DNA of 64,000 nucleotides from CAIRDP01 sp037138335. GTDB lineage: Bacteria; Bacteroidota; Bacteroidia; Bacteroidales; FEN-979. Shown in pieces: positions 34,846 to 44,453 of the stretch. Below the pieces are notes generated by a model. It did no database searches. It saw nothing but the letters and a program-made list of their open reading frames with translations, and was not told the origin of the DNA. The stretch spans positions 62,001-126,000 of the forward strand of contig JBAXIO010000010.1 of assembly GCA_037138335.1 (NCBI GenBank), written 5' to 3'. Positions within the stretch are counted from its first letter, which is position 1. The number at the start of each line of letters is the position of its first letter. The translations under genes were made by a program, and so were the position numbers.

Positions 34846-36435
34846 TTAAGCCGGGTGCCTGATCTGTCTTTTTCTGACCAGGAAAGCCAGGATGACCAGG
34901 ATCAAAACAGTTGCAAGCAGGTAATCCGCCATGCCCAGTTCCTTTGATCCCGTTACTCCGCCTGTAAAATCAAAGTAAGGGACGGAATACAGGATGCCAT
35001 AAACCATAATCGTAAATACGACTTCAAACAATTTGCTTCCACCGCTTATGATCCCTGACGAGACTGCAAAGGCAGGAATGAATACTGCTCCCACAATGAT
35101 GGCATAGACAGCATACATATTACCCGAAAAGAATTCCCTGGACATTACAGGGACAGCCAGTGTGAGCATGAGCAAAATGGCAGAGCAAAGGGTAGCGGGT
35201 AACTGGCGGCGAAGCGGGTAAGCAGCTGAAAAGATATATTCATTGCAGCGGTTTATCAGTTCCCTGCATCCCAGTTTCGAAAGGATAAGCACCTGCAGGA
35301 ACCATAGCAACGGCAATCCAAATTTATATGAGAAATCAAGAGGAGCAAATACAGTTGCAATGAACAAGCCTGCAGTGAGGATCAACCAGAACTTTGACCT
35401 GCCCCTGAGCATAAGTTGCAACTCAGCCTTTACCAGGCTGAAAAAACTGAACCTTGCCACAGCCGCAGGCAGATTACGGTATCTGATACAGAGTGGCGCA
35501 GTGTTTTCTGCAGCAACAGCAGGCCCTGTCTTTTGGAACCAGGCTTTTTTCTGCTTTTTCTCTTTTACCCCGGAAGCATCGAACCTGTTAAAACGCAGGG
35601 AAGCAAGCAGGACCAGTCCAAACGCGGCGCACATCCAGAAAATGCGTTGAAGAATGATCCAAACAGTCCAGTGCATTCCTTCCCAGGTAAACACTTTGCA
35701 CCTCCCGATTGAATCAATGATAAGAATACCGGTTCCATGCTGACCGTTCCAGTCGGGATGTGCAGCAATGACGGATCTCTGTATTTGAAGCATGCAGGTA
35801 TCGAGGCCGAAAACATCTGTCGCCTGCGACCATATGCCTGATGAAACCAGGAATATCCAAACAAAGAAATAAGCGATGTTAGTGAATCCTCTGCCCGGAC
35901 CGCTTAATGAATCGAAAAACAGGGCCAGGGCTGCAATAATGAACATGGCGGGAACTGTTATAATAAGAAGTGGTAACAGCAATTTACCCAATTCCAGTTG
36001 TGTGGTTTCTCCCCTGACCAGGAACATCACTATGGTCATCACCGCAATAACCAACAGCATCAGCAGAAGCACTGCGAAATTACTGAACAGTTTCCCGGTG
36101 AGGTATTGAACCTTGTTGATACGCGTTGTCGCGATGATCTGTCCCACACCCGTATCAAAATCCCGTTTTACAGCATTGTTTATAAGATAAAAGCCTATCA
36201 GGGCAAAAAAAGGAACGCACATTGAAACCATGCTCCCGATCCAGGCTGAATTATAGAATCCCCGGTAGTTGCCCAAAGATACTATGGTATAACCTGCGTC
36301 AAGAGCAGGGACAAATGAATAGATGATGAACACACATACGCCGATGGCAATAAGGAAATAATAGCTGCGGGTCCTCTGCAGAAAATCGGCCCTGGCGATA
36401 TGATAGATACTGCCTGCAGAGTAATCAGAGAACAT
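34846..36435 (-). CDS. ABC-2 type transporter permease
   Basis: The 529-residue membrane protein is taken from ATG 36435, which overlaps the end of the ATPase gene by 11 bases; a longer reading from 36468 would overlap it by 44. About 12 hydrophobic segments are visible, e.g. YYFLIAIGVCVFIIYSFVPA and FAVLLLMLLVIAVMTIVMFL. A membrane-proximal DFDTGVGQIIATTRINKVQY motif is typical of ABC-2 permeases that take part in export of lipids, polysaccharide, peptides or drugs. Two homologous halves are suggested, since a second DFLQRT/ELQLMLRGRSKFWLI-like cytoplasmic entry occurs mid-protein. It converges on the RND-TolC fusion. Substrate unknown. Confidence 0.85.
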   Translation of the reverse strand: MFSDYSAGSIYHIARADFLQRTRSYYFLIAIGVCVFIIYSFVPALDAGYTIVSLGNYRGFYNSAWIGSMVSMCVPFFALIGFYLINNAVKRDFDTGVGQIIATTRINKVQYLTGKLFSNFAVLLLMLLVIAVMTIVMFLVRGETTQLELGKLLLPLLIITVPAMFIIAALALFFDSLSGPGRGFTNIAYFFVWIFLVSSGIWSQATDVFGLDTCMLQIQRSVIAAHPDWNGQHGTGILIIDSIGRCKVFTWEGMHWTVWIILQRIFWMCAAFGLVLLASLRFNRFDASGVKEKKQKKAWFQKTGPAVAAENTAPLCIRYRNLPAAVARFSFFSLVKAELQLMLRGRSKFWLILTAGLFIATVFAPLDFSYKFGLPLLWFLQVLILSKLGCRELINRCNEYIFSAAYPLRRQLPATLCSAILLMLTLAVPVMSREFFSGNMYAVYAIIVGAVFIPAFAVSSGIISGGSKLFEVVFTIMVYGILYSVPYFDFTGGVTGSKELGMADYLLATVLILVILAFLVRKRQIRHPA

Positions 36436-37150
36436 GTTTCCCTCCGCTTTTTGCAAATGCAATAACATTCAGGTAGGTCTCTTCCAAAGTGCCTTTCTCA
36501 GTTGAGAAGCTGTGTTCAAGTACCCTGCCCTGGAAAATTATGGTGACATCGTTTGCCATTGTCTCAATGTCTGAGACAATATGGGATGAAAGGATAACGA
36601 TACGTTCCCCCGACAGTTCGGTAAGCAGGTTACGGAAACGCACCCTCTCTTCGGGATCAAGGCCTACCGTAGGCTCGTCGAGGATCAGCAGCTTGGGATC
36701 ACCAAGCAGTACCTGGGCGATCCCTATTCTCTGTTTCATGCCACCCGAGTAAGTCCCGATCGGCCTGTTCCTGACCGTGGTGAGGTTGAGCTCTTCGAGC
36801 AGGGCTTCAATCCTTAGTTTTATGCTTTTCCCTGTGAACCCTTTAATTGCTGCAATGTATTTAAGGAATTCCATGGCCGTGAGATTAGGGTATACCCCGA
36901 AATCCTGGGGAAGGTAACCGAGTATTTTTCTCACGGTATCGGGGTATTTTACTATATCAATGCCGTCAAGAGTGATCTTCCCTTCGGTAGGCTTTGAGAT
37001 CGTTGCAAGGATCCGCATCAGTGTTGATTTCCCGGCTCCGTTTGGGCCGATCAGGCCCATGATCCCGTTTTTAAGCTCCAGGTTAAAATCCTTCAGACCG
37101 AATTTATTGCCCCTGTATTTCTTTGAAACGCCTTGAATTGATATCTCCAT
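36425..37150 (-). CDS. ABC transporter ATP-binding protein (ABC-2 exporter)
   Basis: The 241-residue ATPase has Walker A GPNGAGKST, Q-loop GYLPQDFGVYPNLTAMEF, signature YSGGMKQRIGIAQVLL, Walker B LLILDEPTVGLDPEERVRF and switch His in VILSSHIVSDIETM. It matches the CcmA/DrrA-like group that pairs with ABC-2 permeases. It is the first gene of a two-gene unit and its stop codon lies inside the start region of the permease. No promoter of the usual form was found upstream in 37151-37355. Confidence 0.92.
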   Translation of the reverse strand: MEISIQGVSKKYRGNKFGLKDFNLELKNGIMGLIGPNGAGKSTLMRILATISKPTEGKITLDGIDIVKYPDTVRKILGYLPQDFGVYPNLTAMEFLKYIAAIKGFTGKSIKLRIEALLEELNLTTVRNRPIGTYSGGMKQRIGIAQVLLGDPKLLILDEPTVGLDPEERVRFRNLLTELSGERIVILSSHIVSDIETMANDVTIIFQGRVLEHSFSTEKGTLEETYLNVIAFAKSGGKHVL

Positions 37151-37355
37151 AAAGCAGATCTATGAGGTTTGTAAACATTTGACGCAACAAAAGAGGATTG
37201 GTTGCTGAACCGGTTAAAACCTTAAGATCAACAAGCCCTAAGTCATTGTTCCCCTGCTGCTGCTCGCGGGAATGCGTTAACCGATGCCATTCACAAGGAA
37301 GTGGTAAAAATCTGATAATGCTGTTTGGCCGATATGACCTGCCGGGATGATTTTG

Positions 37356-39704
37356 TTATTGAATAATTATTTTTTCAGTCCTGGCCACTGTTTTAGTTTT
37401 GATATGCAATAAGTACATTCCCCCGGGTAATGGGAGATCCAGGTGGTCTTTCACATAATTACCCGCATCCGTATATGTTTTTCTGTAGAGCTCGCGTCCT
37501 GTAAGATCAGTAAGATCTATAGTTATAGTTTCAGTCCCCGGATTACTCATCCGCAATTCAATCGAACCCTTCGAAGGGTTGGGCTGGATACTGACTGCAA
37601 AATCCTGTGATATTGCATTAACACCGGTACATTGATCAAATGAAATATGAACAGTGTCATAAGCCAAACCTGAACAAGGAGAGATAGAATTGGCTGCGAA
37701 TATCAGGTCAACTCCGTATAATTTATCCTGGGCCCAGGGAAAGTAATGGGTTGCCGGGCTCATAGGGTCGGTAAAATAGCCGTCACCAAGAGTCATCCAT
37801 AGTGTCTCATTATAATCTGTGGCGTTGCCATGTACTGCAAGTTCAGGCACATATGAACAATAGATCGTGTCATTACCGGCAAAAGCCGTGGCTTTCTTAT
37901 ATACAGTCAAATGAACAGAATCCGTTACAGTCTTTATCCCGTCACTAACAGAAACGATGAACATTGTGGAAGCCTGGGGTGCTGCTGCCGGATTTTTCAG
38001 GGTTGATGTAAACCCGGCCGGGTTTGACGTCCATGAATAAGTGTATGTACCTGAGCCCCCTGCAACAAGACAGTTAAGATGGGCGCTGTCGCCCTGGCAG
38101 GCCGATAAAGGATTGGCTGTCGCAGCCACACTCAGGATATTGAAAAAATTAAACGATGCAATTCTTGTAAGCCAGCTTGAACCCATGCTGGTTAAATATT
38201 GCTGGGTGTACCAGAACGTGGTGCCATCAGTAGGATCGACCGTCATGGAGCTGTAATCTCCCCAGCGGCAGGTACTCCCCCCGTCCAATGAGGTATTGGA
38301 CCCGGTGCCGTATACAATTCCCCTTTCGGGAAGCGTCATCGTATTCAGTGCGTCATTCTTCATCCTTCCTGCATATTTGATGGAAGGAAACATGGTACTG
38401 CTCGAAATTGAGAAACCGAGGGCTATGTTATTGGCGGTATCCATCGCAGTACTTGCCATCCAGCGGCATTGCCCGTCACCCGGGGCATACGTTGACTGCT
38501 GGTAAACAGTCCAGGCGTTCCCGCTGTGTTTCTGCAACTCATACCAGCGAACACCGGCAATGTCGGATCCCGCATTCACGGTATGATTGCATACCATTGA
38601 CCAGTGGTCACTGAATTTGCGATACTGTAACCTGTACATCAGGCGGTCAGAGAGGACTTCGGCCGGTGTGGTTGTCCCTTTCTGGGGGATCCCGCCCAGG
38701 TTTGAATTGAACGGCGTTACAGGTAACTGGATCTCATTCCCGAAGGTGGAATTCAATGGGTTCGACCAGTCGGTATGAAACTCGTACACTCCCAGATACG
38801 GGGGGTATTCATTCACAAAGACAAAATAATTCGGGGTTCCCATGGGGGGAAGTTCACCGTCACAACTCGAGGGAAGAAATGAATATGCATCACTTGATGA
38901 CGGCAATGTGAAATACACCATACGGGCTGATGCATCACCTGCAATCATGGCCGCACGGTCAAAGACCGCCTGCCCGGTGCCGTCATAATTGTTTGGGAAC
39001 CTGTTAACCGACATATAATACCCGTCGGGCCAGATGCCGAATTTGGGATAATCGGGCAGGCCGTTAAAACTATATTCCCAGCGATACCAGCTGCCTGTAG
39101 GATCATTCGTCATCGAGACGGCAATCATAACATAATTATACCCTGAGGGATATGACAACTGTGAAAAAAACCAACGGTCAGCAGCTGCATCATACATCAC
39201 AATACCATCGCCCCCGTTCATGTTGCCGGGCATCCCGTTCCAGATTACAGAATTCCCGACAGGTCCCAACAGCTTTGTCCCCGCTTTGTTGTAAATCGAA
39301 AAATGGCAGTTTACCAGGGCGAAATAATGATCAGGCCCGACTTGTCCGGTCACATCAGGTGGGTCATACCCCTGGTTGTTGCTGTTACCGTCAAAATTTG
39401 CCGCAATGGTATCCTGGGATGTGGCCCTGAATTTTATGTCATTCCGGACCAGCGGGTCTTTCCAGTCGGAAGAGAACTGCTGTTTGTGTTTTTTTTTGGC
39501 ATTAAAATGGTTCAGTATGACTTTCCAGGAATTGTCGGCTTTCTCGGGAACGGTTTTCACCAGGTCCCGTAAGGGCGGAGATACGTCAAAATATACGGGT
39601 TTAAATATCTCAGGGCCTGTTTGCGCGAAAGTAAAACAGGCTGACAGTAAGAAAAACAGTATTAATAATAGTGAAGTTCTCATCGTGATGATCGCTTTTT
39701 GCAT
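37356..39704 (-). CDS. Secreted protein with propeller-like body, Ig/PKD-like domain and type A T9SS tail
   Basis: The 782-residue product has a signal peptide (TSLLLILFFLLSACFTFAQ; ATG 39704 or, giving a more typical signal, ATG 39683). The body (~90-525) is aromatic-rich with motifs DVTGQVGPDHYFALVN, WFFSQLSYPSGYNYVMIAVS and DYPKFGIWPDGYYMSVNRF, as in a family of Bacteroidota secreted proteins of unknown function that look like beta-propellers. An Ig/PKD-like domain follows (~530-610, LSACQGDSAHLNCLVAGGSG). The last ~80 residues (VSIQPNPSKGSIELRMSNPG ... GGMYLLHIKTKTVARTEKII) are a type A T9SS sorting domain. No catalytic residues are evident. Confidence 0.8.
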   Translation of the reverse strand: MQKAIITMRTSLLLILFFLLSACFTFAQTGPEIFKPVYFDVSPPLRDLVKTVPEKADNSWKVILNHFNAKKKHKQQFSSDWKDPLVRNDIKFRATSQDTIAANFDGNSNNQGYDPPDVTGQVGPDHYFALVNCHFSIYNKAGTKLLGPVGNSVIWNGMPGNMNGGDGIVMYDAAADRWFFSQLSYPSGYNYVMIAVSMTNDPTGSWYRWEYSFNGLPDYPKFGIWPDGYYMSVNRFPNNYDGTGQAVFDRAAMIAGDASARMVYFTLPSSSDAYSFLPSSCDGELPPMGTPNYFVFVNEYPPYLGVYEFHTDWSNPLNSTFGNEIQLPVTPFNSNLGGIPQKGTTTPAEVLSDRLMYRLQYRKFSDHWSMVCNHTVNAGSDIAGVRWYELQKHSGNAWTVYQQSTYAPGDGQCRWMASTAMDTANNIALGFSISSSTMFPSIKYAGRMKNDALNTMTLPERGIVYGTGSNTSLDGGSTCRWGDYSSMTVDPTDGTTFWYTQQYLTSMGSSWLTRIASFNFFNILSVAATANPLSACQGDSAHLNCLVAGGSGTYTYSWTSNPAGFTSTLKNPAAAPQASTMFIVSVSDGIKTVTDSVHLTVYKKATAFAGNDTIYCSYVPELAVHGNATDYNETLWMTLGDGYFTDPMSPATHYFPWAQDKLYGVDLIFAANSISPCSGLAYDTVHISFDQCTGVNAISQDFAVSIQPNPSKGSIELRMSNPGTETITIDLTDLTGRELYRKTYTDAGNYVKDHLDLPLPGGMYLLHIKTKTVARTEKIIIQ

Positions 39705-40003
39705 TGCTTTAAGTATTTGTTAAAATAGGAAAGTACAGAAATCGGCGTCGAAAGTAGTCAATCTTTCTGAGAGTACTTTATTTTGAAGAGGGAAGTCGAC
39801 AATTTACCTGGGTTATCCGGTCTGCTAAAATAATCCAATATTACCATTCCGGAATATTGACTGTCAATAAATTGATCTTTGGATCGAAACCATTTTTCAG
39901 GCAACCATCCTTTATTTTAAAGATCAATTAATCAGAGACCAGGTAAAAGACAATCGTCAACCTGAAAAAAACAAGCACCAAAGACATTAATCTTAAGTGA
40001 AAA
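39705..40003. other. Intergenic region between divergent secreted-protein genes
   Basis: This 299-base AT-rich stretch separates the minus-strand T9SS gene from the FISUMP gene. It contains two abutting perfect palindromes at 39846-39869 and a near-consensus -7 box (GATCTTTG, 39874-39881). No gene is seen. Confidence 0.5.
39846..39869. promoter_or_regulatory. Two abutting perfect palindromes, candidate operator
   Basis: ATTCCGGAAT (39846-39855, 10 bases) directly joins TATTGAC-T-GTCAATA (39855-39869, 7-base arms). They lie just before a near-consensus -7 box and ~135 bases before the FISUMP gene. Dimeric regulator binding is a possibility. Confidence 0.3.
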
Positions 40004-41332
40004 ATGAAAACCATCGCATTCTCAATATTGGTCTTAATTGCCGTTTTTAAAAGTCAGGCTCAGAATTATCAAATCAATTTTAAAGGGACGGGTGCAAGCA
40101 CAAGCATTGATTCCGTTAAAGTTGAGAACCTGTCACAATGCACCAGCCTGACCTTTGCCGGATCAGATACATTAAACCTTACACCAATAGTTGGGATCAA
40201 TGGGGAACTTCATCCAGGTGAGTACCAAATGAAAATTTATCCGAATCCTTCACCGGGAAATTGTGCTGTTGAATTTGAGGCGGCATCGACAGGTAATGCC
40301 GGCATCTTGCTGTATGACATGACGGGGAAAATGGTCCTGAAAAAAACAGTGTCCTTTCAGGAAGGCCCCCAGGGGTTTGTTCTTAATGGAATCCAGGCAG
40401 GCATTTACTACCTGGAAATTGAATCGAATGAATTTCGGTATACGGCGAAACTGACAAGCACTGCATCCTTTCCTGCTCAACAGCTTGTAATAAACACCGG
40501 GCCGCCAGGAGCTGCGAAGAAGGGACATTATTCAAACGAACCAACAACCCTGAAAAACTTCCTGAAAAACAAATCATTAATAAACATGATCTTCAATGCC
40601 GGTGACACATTGAAACTAACAGGAACATCAGGAAATTACAGGACAGTCGGCATGCTTTTCCCAAATCAAAGCCAGGTCGTGACTTTCAATTTTGTACCGT
40701 GTACCGATGCCGACAGCAATCATTATACTGTTGTTCAGATTGGTTCGCAATTATGGATGCAGGAAAACCTGAAAACCACCAAATACCGGGATGGGTCTGA
40801 TATTCCCAATGTGACCGACAGTGCTGCCTGGGGTAATCTCAGCACAGGGGCATGGTGTGATTATCATAATCTTCCTTCCGAAGGGGAATATTACGGTCAC
40901 CTTTACAATTTCTATGCAATCTCTGATACCCGGAATATGTGCCCCCCAGGATGGCATGTCGCTTCTAACCATGAATGGAATATTTTAGAGAAGTTCCTTG
41001 ACCCTGCGGTTGATACAACAGCACTTGGCGGCAGAGGCACTGAAATCGGAAGGATTTTAAAGGAAGGCTGCGTTACCCGATGGGCCTACATGGATTCGAC
41101 ATACGGAATAAATTCAGCCGGATTTACTGCCCTCTGCACAAATTACAGGACGGCCACCGGGGCATGGAGCCTGGCTCCGGATAACAATCACGATTGCAGC
41201 TTCTGGACTGCAACATCGTATAATGCCAATTCAGCATGGTACCGAAGCCTTCGCTGGTGTTACGGCGACATATACTCTCTGTTTCCCTTTAAAAGAGGCG
41301 GATGTTCAGTGAGATGCATCAGGGATAATTAA
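40004..41332 (+). CDS. FISUMP-domain secreted protein with an internal T9SS-like sorting domain
   Basis: The 442-residue protein has a signal peptide (TIAFSILVLIAVFKSQA). A domain at ~77-150 reads like a type A T9SS sorting domain (IYPNPSPGNCAVEFEAA ... LYDMTGKMVLKK ... GIQAGIYYLEIES), but it is internal rather than C-terminal. The C-terminal half (~232-442) is a Fibrobacter succinogenes major paralogous (FISUMP) domain: YTVVQIGSQLWMQENLKTTK, AWCDYHNLPSEGEYYGHLYN, MCPPGWHVASNHEWNILE, SFWTATSYNANSAWYRSLRW. The FISUMP domain is lectin-like in general shape; function is unknown. Because the sorting signal must normally be terminal, the export route of this protein is unclear. Confidence 0.82.
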   Translation: MKTIAFSILVLIAVFKSQAQNYQINFKGTGASTSIDSVKVENLSQCTSLTFAGSDTLNLTPIVGINGELHPGEYQMKIYPNPSPGNCAVEFEAASTGNAGILLYDMTGKMVLKKTVSFQEGPQGFVLNGIQAGIYYLEIESNEFRYTAKLTSTASFPAQQLVINTGPPGAAKKGHYSNEPTTLKNFLKNKSLINMIFNAGDTLKLTGTSGNYRTVGMLFPNQSQVVTFNFVPCTDADSNHYTVVQIGSQLWMQENLKTTKYRDGSDIPNVTDSAAWGNLSTGAWCDYHNLPSEGEYYGHLYNFYAISDTRNMCPPGWHVASNHEWNILEKFLDPAVDTTALGGRGTEIGRILKEGCVTRWAYMDSTYGINSAGFTALCTNYRTATGAWSLAPDNNHDCSFWTATSYNANSAWYRSLRWCYGDIYSLFPFKRGGCSVRCIRDN

Positions 41333-41369
41333 TCAGGGAAAAACCCGGATCAGGATCGGTTGTTTCATT

Positions 41370-41771
41370 TTATCCGGATCGATTTTCAGAATACTTCCTA
41401 ATTAACCCTTTGAGATCATTAAGATCAATCGGTTTTAAAATGTAATCATTACACCCTGCATCAAAATGTTCATGTTCCGATTGAGCCGTATCCGTCGAAT
41501 TTCCCATGAAGTACCCTTCCGGGCGAAGCATATGAGATAAAATGCTCTTTTTAACCCTTTGAGCAGCCATCGCATACTTCTCATCAGGCAGCCCGAATTT
41601 TTTCTGAAGCTGCGAATATTGAAACAACCCCTGGGAGCACACGGCCACTATTAAACCGTTCGAAGTAGTCAGTTTGTAATAAGACTGGTTGCTTCCTTCG
41701 GCCTGTAAACCAACGCAGTTCAAGAAAAAGGCCATAATCAGGCCTGAACAACTTATGAATTGTTTTCTCAT
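41370..41771 (-). CDS. Exported small protein ending in a receiver-domain-like tail (possible chimeric remnant)
   Basis: The 133-residue product starts with a signal peptide (KQFISCSGLIMAFFLNCVGL). A short unrecognised region follows (YYKLTTSNGLIVAVCSQGLF). The C-terminus reads FDAGCNDYILKPIDLNDLKG LIRKY. That tail is the last third of a two-component receiver domain (the AGxxDYIxKP turn and final helix), comparable to EAGCNDYIAKPYTRELL in the kinase at 8142-11726. The receiver core with the phospho-acceptor Asp is absent, and a signal peptide on a receiver makes no functional sense. I read it as a gene remnant formed by an internal deletion, but the frame is intact, so a small expressed protein cannot be excluded. 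Confidence 0.5.
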   Translation of the reverse strand: MRKQFISCSGLIMAFFLNCVGLQAEGSNQSYYKLTTSNGLIVAVCSQGLFQYSQLQKKFGLPDEKYAMAAQRVKKSILSHMLRPEGYFMGNSTDTAQSEHEHFDAGCNDYILKPIDLNDLKGLIRKYSENRSG

Positions 41772-41856
41772 GCTGTAATATCGTTAAAAAAACCTCACTC
41801 CTTGCATGGAACCATGACCAGGTAACAGGTTCAAGGCTCCCTGCTTTCATCAGTCA

Positions 41857-44097
41857 TCACTCAATAAGTTCAATTCGGTCCTGCAAACGAATATCCCTCG
41901 AAGAGGCGCCGACCATGACATCAAACTGGCCGGGCTCCAGTACAAGTTTCGCATTTTGACCAAAGAACGACAACTTTGAAGCCTCAAGATGAAACGTGAT
42001 GATTTTAGCTTCTCCTTTCTTGAGGTAAACCCTTGCGAAATCCTTTAATTCGGAAACAGGGCGGCTGATCGATCCAACTAAATCCCTGATATACAATTGC
42101 ACGATCTCTTCACCGTCGAAAGGGCCGGTATTGGATACCGTAACCCTGACATCAACCAGGTCATTTTTCCCGAATTGTTTCCTATTTATCTCCAACTTAC
42201 TGTACTGGAAGCTTGTATATGACAATCCGTAACCAAATTCATATTTTGGGTAGATGGAAAGATCCGTGTAGGCAGAACGGTAAAAGCGATCCGAATCGTT
42301 TTTGGCAGGGCGTCCCGTATTGAAATGGCTGTAATAAATTGGAATTTGTCCAACGCTGCGAGGAAAAGTCATGGTCAGCTTAGCAGATGGATTATAGTCC
42401 CCAAAAAGCACATCGGCGACGGCATTCCCAGCTTCACTTCCAAGCCACCAGGTGTAAAGTATAGCCGGAGCATGATCGGCTGTATAATTAAATACCAGGG
42501 GACGGCCGGCACTGATCAATACCACCACGGGTTTTCCCGTTTTAAGCAGAAGTTCGAGGAGCTCTTCCTGAACGCCGGGAATCCCAATGTTGCTTCTGCT
42601 TTTAGCTTCGCCCGACATATCCCTTCGCTCCCCCATGGTGAACAGGACTACATCGGCTTTTTTCGCAATAGCGACGGCTTCCTGGAACCCCTTGCGGTTT
42701 TCCCCTTCAAAGTCGCATCCCAATGCATAATGCAAGCTGGTTTCTTTGCTTACCCGGGCTGAGATGCCTTCCCACCAGGTCACAATGAAATTCGAATCTG
42801 CATCGGGCACTTTGACATCCCAAAACCCCTTGTTTTGATTCACCGCTTTAACCATCGGGCCAATAAGTGCGATGCTCTTCAAGGTTGGAGAGAGCGGCAG
42901 GAGATGGTTCTCATTTTTCAACAGCACAATACTTTTGCGGGCCATTTCCCGCGCCATGGCGGGATGTTGCGGGTTGTTCAGCGCTTTTCGCTCACGTTCT
43001 TCGTTGCAAAAACGATAAGGATCCTCAAACAATCCCAATTCGAACTTCTTCACCAGTATCCTCCGAACGGCTTCATCAATGGCAGATAAACTAACCTTAC
43101 CTTCTTTTACAAGTTTTTCGAGGTGGTTCCTGTAGCAGCGGCTCTCCATATCCATATCGCATCCGGCATTGATGGCACTGAGAGCTGCTTCGTAACCGCT
43201 GGCTGCATTTCCATGATTGACCATCTCACCCACAGAGCCCCAATCACTGACCACAAAACCTGTGAAACCCCACTCCTTTCGAAGGATTTGGGTCAGCAAT
43301 TCATTATTTCCGGTTGAAGGAACGCCATTGATGTCGTTAAAGGAGGTCATAATCGTTGCTACCCCGGCATCTACAGCTGCCTTGAACGGTTGCAGGTAAA
43401 CCTCTCTCAATAATCGTTCGCTCATATCGACTGAATTGTAATCCCGCCCGCCAATGGCAGCCCCATAGGCCGCAAAGTGTTTAGCGCAGGCCATCAACGA
43501 ATTGGTTTCACCCAGTTTGGCTCCCTGGAACCCCCTGACCCGGGCGGCGGCGATGAGCGACCCGAGGTAAGGATCCTCCCCCGATCCTTCCATGACCCTT
43601 CCCCACCTTGGGTCACGTGCAATGTCGACCATGGGGGCAAAGGTCCAATGGATACCTGCAGAACTGGCCTCCGTAGCGGCTACACGCTCCGATCGACCGA
43701 TTGCATCCAGATCCCAGCTGCACGATTCCCCTAAAGGGATGGGGAAAGTGGTTTTGTATCCATGTATCACATCCTGGCCGAAGAGGAGCGGAATTTTCAA
43801 CCGCGACTGCATTGCAATCGATTGCCAGTTGCGGGTCCGCTGAACGCCAACACAATTTAAAAGCGAACCCACTTCACCGTTTTTAACCTGTTCCGCCTTA
43901 TTTTGATCAACTGTGACAGGACCGGTGGCGTCCCAATCGTCATTGTATTGGTTGAGCTGTCCGATCTTCTCCTGTAAAGTCATCCATTTCAACAGCGAAT
44001 CAGCCCTTTGATAAGCATTGTTTGTTTGCCCGAGTATTTGCGTGGAGGGTGCCGTGAATATAAGGGCCCATAATAAGGTCACTATAGTTCTGTTCAT
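41857..44097 (-). CDS. bglX: GH3 beta-glucosidase, BglX-like
   Basis: The 746-residue enzyme has a signal peptide (IVTLLWALIFTAPSTQILGQ). The N-terminal GH3 TIM-barrel shows LLFGQDVIHGYKTTFPIPLG and ARDPRWGRVMEGSGEDPYLG, with the catalytic nucleophile Asp285 in GFVVSDWGSVGEM. The C-terminal alpha/beta sandwich (VVLISAGRPLVFNY, MTFPRSVGQIPIYYSHFNTG) is followed by a fibronectin III-like domain (VSNTGPFDGEEIVQLYIRD). Length and motifs match periplasmic BglX, which hydrolyses terminal beta-D-glucosyl residues of oligosaccharides. There is no T9SS tail, so it should be periplasmic. No SusCD pair is adjacent. Confidence 0.93.
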   Translation of the reverse strand: MNRTIVTLLWALIFTAPSTQILGQTNNAYQRADSLLKWMTLQEKIGQLNQYNDDWDATGPVTVDQNKAEQVKNGEVGSLLNCVGVQRTRNWQSIAMQSRLKIPLLFGQDVIHGYKTTFPIPLGESCSWDLDAIGRSERVAATEASSAGIHWTFAPMVDIARDPRWGRVMEGSGEDPYLGSLIAAARVRGFQGAKLGETNSLMACAKHFAAYGAAIGGRDYNSVDMSERLLREVYLQPFKAAVDAGVATIMTSFNDINGVPSTGNNELLTQILRKEWGFTGFVVSDWGSVGEMVNHGNAASGYEAALSAINAGCDMDMESRCYRNHLEKLVKEGKVSLSAIDEAVRRILVKKFELGLFEDPYRFCNEERERKALNNPQHPAMAREMARKSIVLLKNENHLLPLSPTLKSIALIGPMVKAVNQNKGFWDVKVPDADSNFIVTWWEGISARVSKETSLHYALGCDFEGENRKGFQEAVAIAKKADVVLFTMGERRDMSGEAKSRSNIGIPGVQEELLELLLKTGKPVVVLISAGRPLVFNYTADHAPAILYTWWLGSEAGNAVADVLFGDYNPSAKLTMTFPRSVGQIPIYYSHFNTGRPAKNDSDRFYRSAYTDLSIYPKYEFGYGLSYTSFQYSKLEINRKQFGKNDLVDVRVTVSNTGPFDGEEIVQLYIRDLVGSISRPVSELKDFARVYLKKGEAKIITFHLEASKLSFFGQNAKLVLEPGQFDVMVGASSRDIRLQDRIELIE

Positions 44098-44127
44098 TAT
44101 TATCGGAGTTTACACCGTTCTGTTTTA

Positions 44128-44135
44128 CAAATTTA
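44128..44135 (-). promoter_or_regulatory. Candidate -7 element for the GH3 gene
   Basis: TAAATTTG on the minus strand fits TAnnTTTG, about 30 bases before the ATG at 44097. No -33 element is seen. Confidence 0.4.
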
Positions 44136-44413
44136 TAATGATGCGGGGCTTATCATGAGGCCCGCCCTGTTTTTCGGGTCATTCAAAATTAAACACTTTT
44201 ATTTTTGTATCATCCATCCTTTGACCCGGGGCTTTATCCCCAGGGGAGTATAGTTAAAACCAATTTAATAACCATTAATAATATCAATTTCAGAATCTTA
44301 TTCCCTTTGTAAAAACAAGAGACTGCAACTGGTTATTATTACCACTCATAAAAATGTTATTGCCCCGATCTCTCACTTTCTTTTTTCGAGTCAATCCATT
44401 AATAAAAGAGGGT

Positions 44414-44428
44414 AACGGAAATTCCGTT
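44414..44428. repeat. Perfect short palindrome
   Basis: AACGGAA-A-TTCCGTT, 7-base arms about one central base, ~315 bases upstream of the GH3 start and downstream of the 44482 gene. Possible regulator site. Confidence 0.3.
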
Positions 44429-44453
44429 CAACCCTGTCCTTAAATCCGCAGAA

